DNA from: Neisseria elongata subsp. elongata
GTDB lineage: Bacteria > Pseudomonadota > Gammaproteobacteria > Burkholderiales > Neisseriaceae
Assembly (NCBI RefSeq): GCF_900113545.1
Contig: NZ_FOPS01000009.1
Coordinates: 27,019-91,018 of the forward strand
Direction: 5' to 3'
DNA: 64,000 nt
This document shows, in pieces, positions 63,644 to 64,000 of the stretch; within the stretch, counting starts at the first letter, position 1; every line of letters begins with the position of its first letter. The notes under the pieces were generated by a model. It saw nothing but the letters and a program-made list of their open reading frames with translations, did no database searches and was not told where the DNA came from. A program made the translations under genes and the position numbers.

Positions 63644-64000
63644 GAGACCTTTGCAAAATCCCCCCCAAATCCCCTAAATTCCCACCAAGACATTTAGGGG
63701 ATTTCTCATGAGCACCTTCTTCCAACAAACCGCACAAGCCATGATTGCCAAACACATCGACCGCTTCCCACTATTGAAGTTGGATCAGGTGATTGATTGG
63801 CAACCGATCGAGCAATACCTGAATCGTCAAAGAACCCGTTACCTTAGAGACCACCGCGGCCGTCCCGCCTATTCCCTGTTGTCTATGTTCAAAGCCGTCC
63901 TGCTCGGCCAATGGCACAGCCTCTCCGATCCCGAACTCGAACACAGCCTCATCACCCGCATCGATTTCAACCTGTTTTGCCGTTTCGACGAGTTGAGCAT
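63644..64000 (+). mobile_element. IS1106-like (IS5 family) element, left part
   Basis: It begins GAGACCTTTGCAAAATCCCCCC, the same terminal repeat found inverted at both ends of the MITE at 39838-39919. The transposase start follows at 63708. The element runs off the window. Confidence 0.9.
63708..64000 (+). CDS. IS1106-like transposase, N-terminal part (runs off the edge)
   Basis: 97 codons from the ATG at 63708 without a stop: MSTFFQQTAQAMIAKHIDRF, YLRDHRGRPAYSLLSMFKAVLLGQWHSLSDPELEHSL and IDFNLFCRFDEL, the N-terminal domain of IS5-family transposases of Neisseria. The matching C-terminal part occurs as a remnant at 57628-57966, in the same orientation. Confidence 0.93.
   Translation, partial: MSTFFQQTAQAMIAKHIDRFPLLKLDQVIDWQPIEQYLNRQRTRYLRDHRGRPAYSLLSMFKAVLLGQWHSLSDPELEHSLITRIDFNLFCRFDELS

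Noticed and set aside
63549..63755. Minus-strand 68-aa frame at the IS1106-like left end
   Set aside because: It is the reverse reading of the IS terminal repeat and transposase start, as are similar frames over the MITE at 39838.
1..64000. CRISPR array
   Set aside because: The only frequently repeated short words are uptake sequences, which are irregularly spaced and lie in terminators or genes; no cas gene is present.

Overview
The window is chromosomal DNA from a commensal Neisseria. The evidence is the very dense 12-mer DNA uptake sequence (DUS) AGGCCGTCTGAA, often as inverted pairs forming terminators; Neisseria gene order (ndk-rlmN-pilW-rodZ-ispG-hisS-yfgM-der); a Correia element; and Neisseria-type IS630, IS1016-like and IS1106-like insertion sequences. 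The AG form of the DUS points away from N. meningitidis and N. gonorrhoeae (AT form) and towards the subflava, flavescens or elongata side. The species cannot be fixed from this sequence. No intact rRNA or tRNA gene and no CRISPR array was seen.

Region 1 (1-4350): the end of an unknown gene, an IS630 element, then a decayed set of genes of aryl-polyene type on the minus strand: methyltransferase, frameshifted glycosyltransferase, acyltransferase, and a thioesterase truncated by a copy of the methyltransferase 3' end.

Region 2 (4700-39230): core genome. It holds RNA methylation (RsmB/NOP family, rlmN), lipid acylation, der, hisS, ispG, rodZ, pilW, ndk, zapE, ihfB, rpsA, cmk, aroA, radC, hom, nadK, erpA, aspA, a yqjDEK-like envelope operon, fabG, rfbD and a hisH-hisA-hisF block. 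Notable here are a short leader peptide rich in Tyr, Phe and Trp with a terminator (24235-24365) ahead of two unknown genes, a class V aminotransferase broken by an amber codon, an orphan Imm22-like immunity gene beside a Correia element, and twin palindromic operators upstream of aspA.

Region 3 (39590-64000): an accessory island. It opens with a sequence like the 3' end of tmRNA (probable attachment site) and an IS-derived miniature palindrome. A very large SF1 helicase gene follows, bracketed by 41-bp imperfect direct repeats. Two oppositely oriented IS1016-like copies then enclose an IS481-like pseudo-element, a phosphoesterase fragment and a complete QatABCD anti-phage operon. Next come Rhs fragments and cassettes with exchangeable toxin tips and immunity genes, and finally an RmpM-like OmpA gene with a giant ESPR-type autotransporter, lying between two IS1106-like copies in the same orientation.

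The island carries DUS variants matching several dialects of the family (N. mucosa, Eikenella, Simonsiella and Kingella types) alongside the host form. This suggests repeated import by natural transformation from different members of the oral Neisseriaceae. The helicase, Qat and Rhs toxin-immunity units together look like a conflict and defence island still being remodelled by IS elements.
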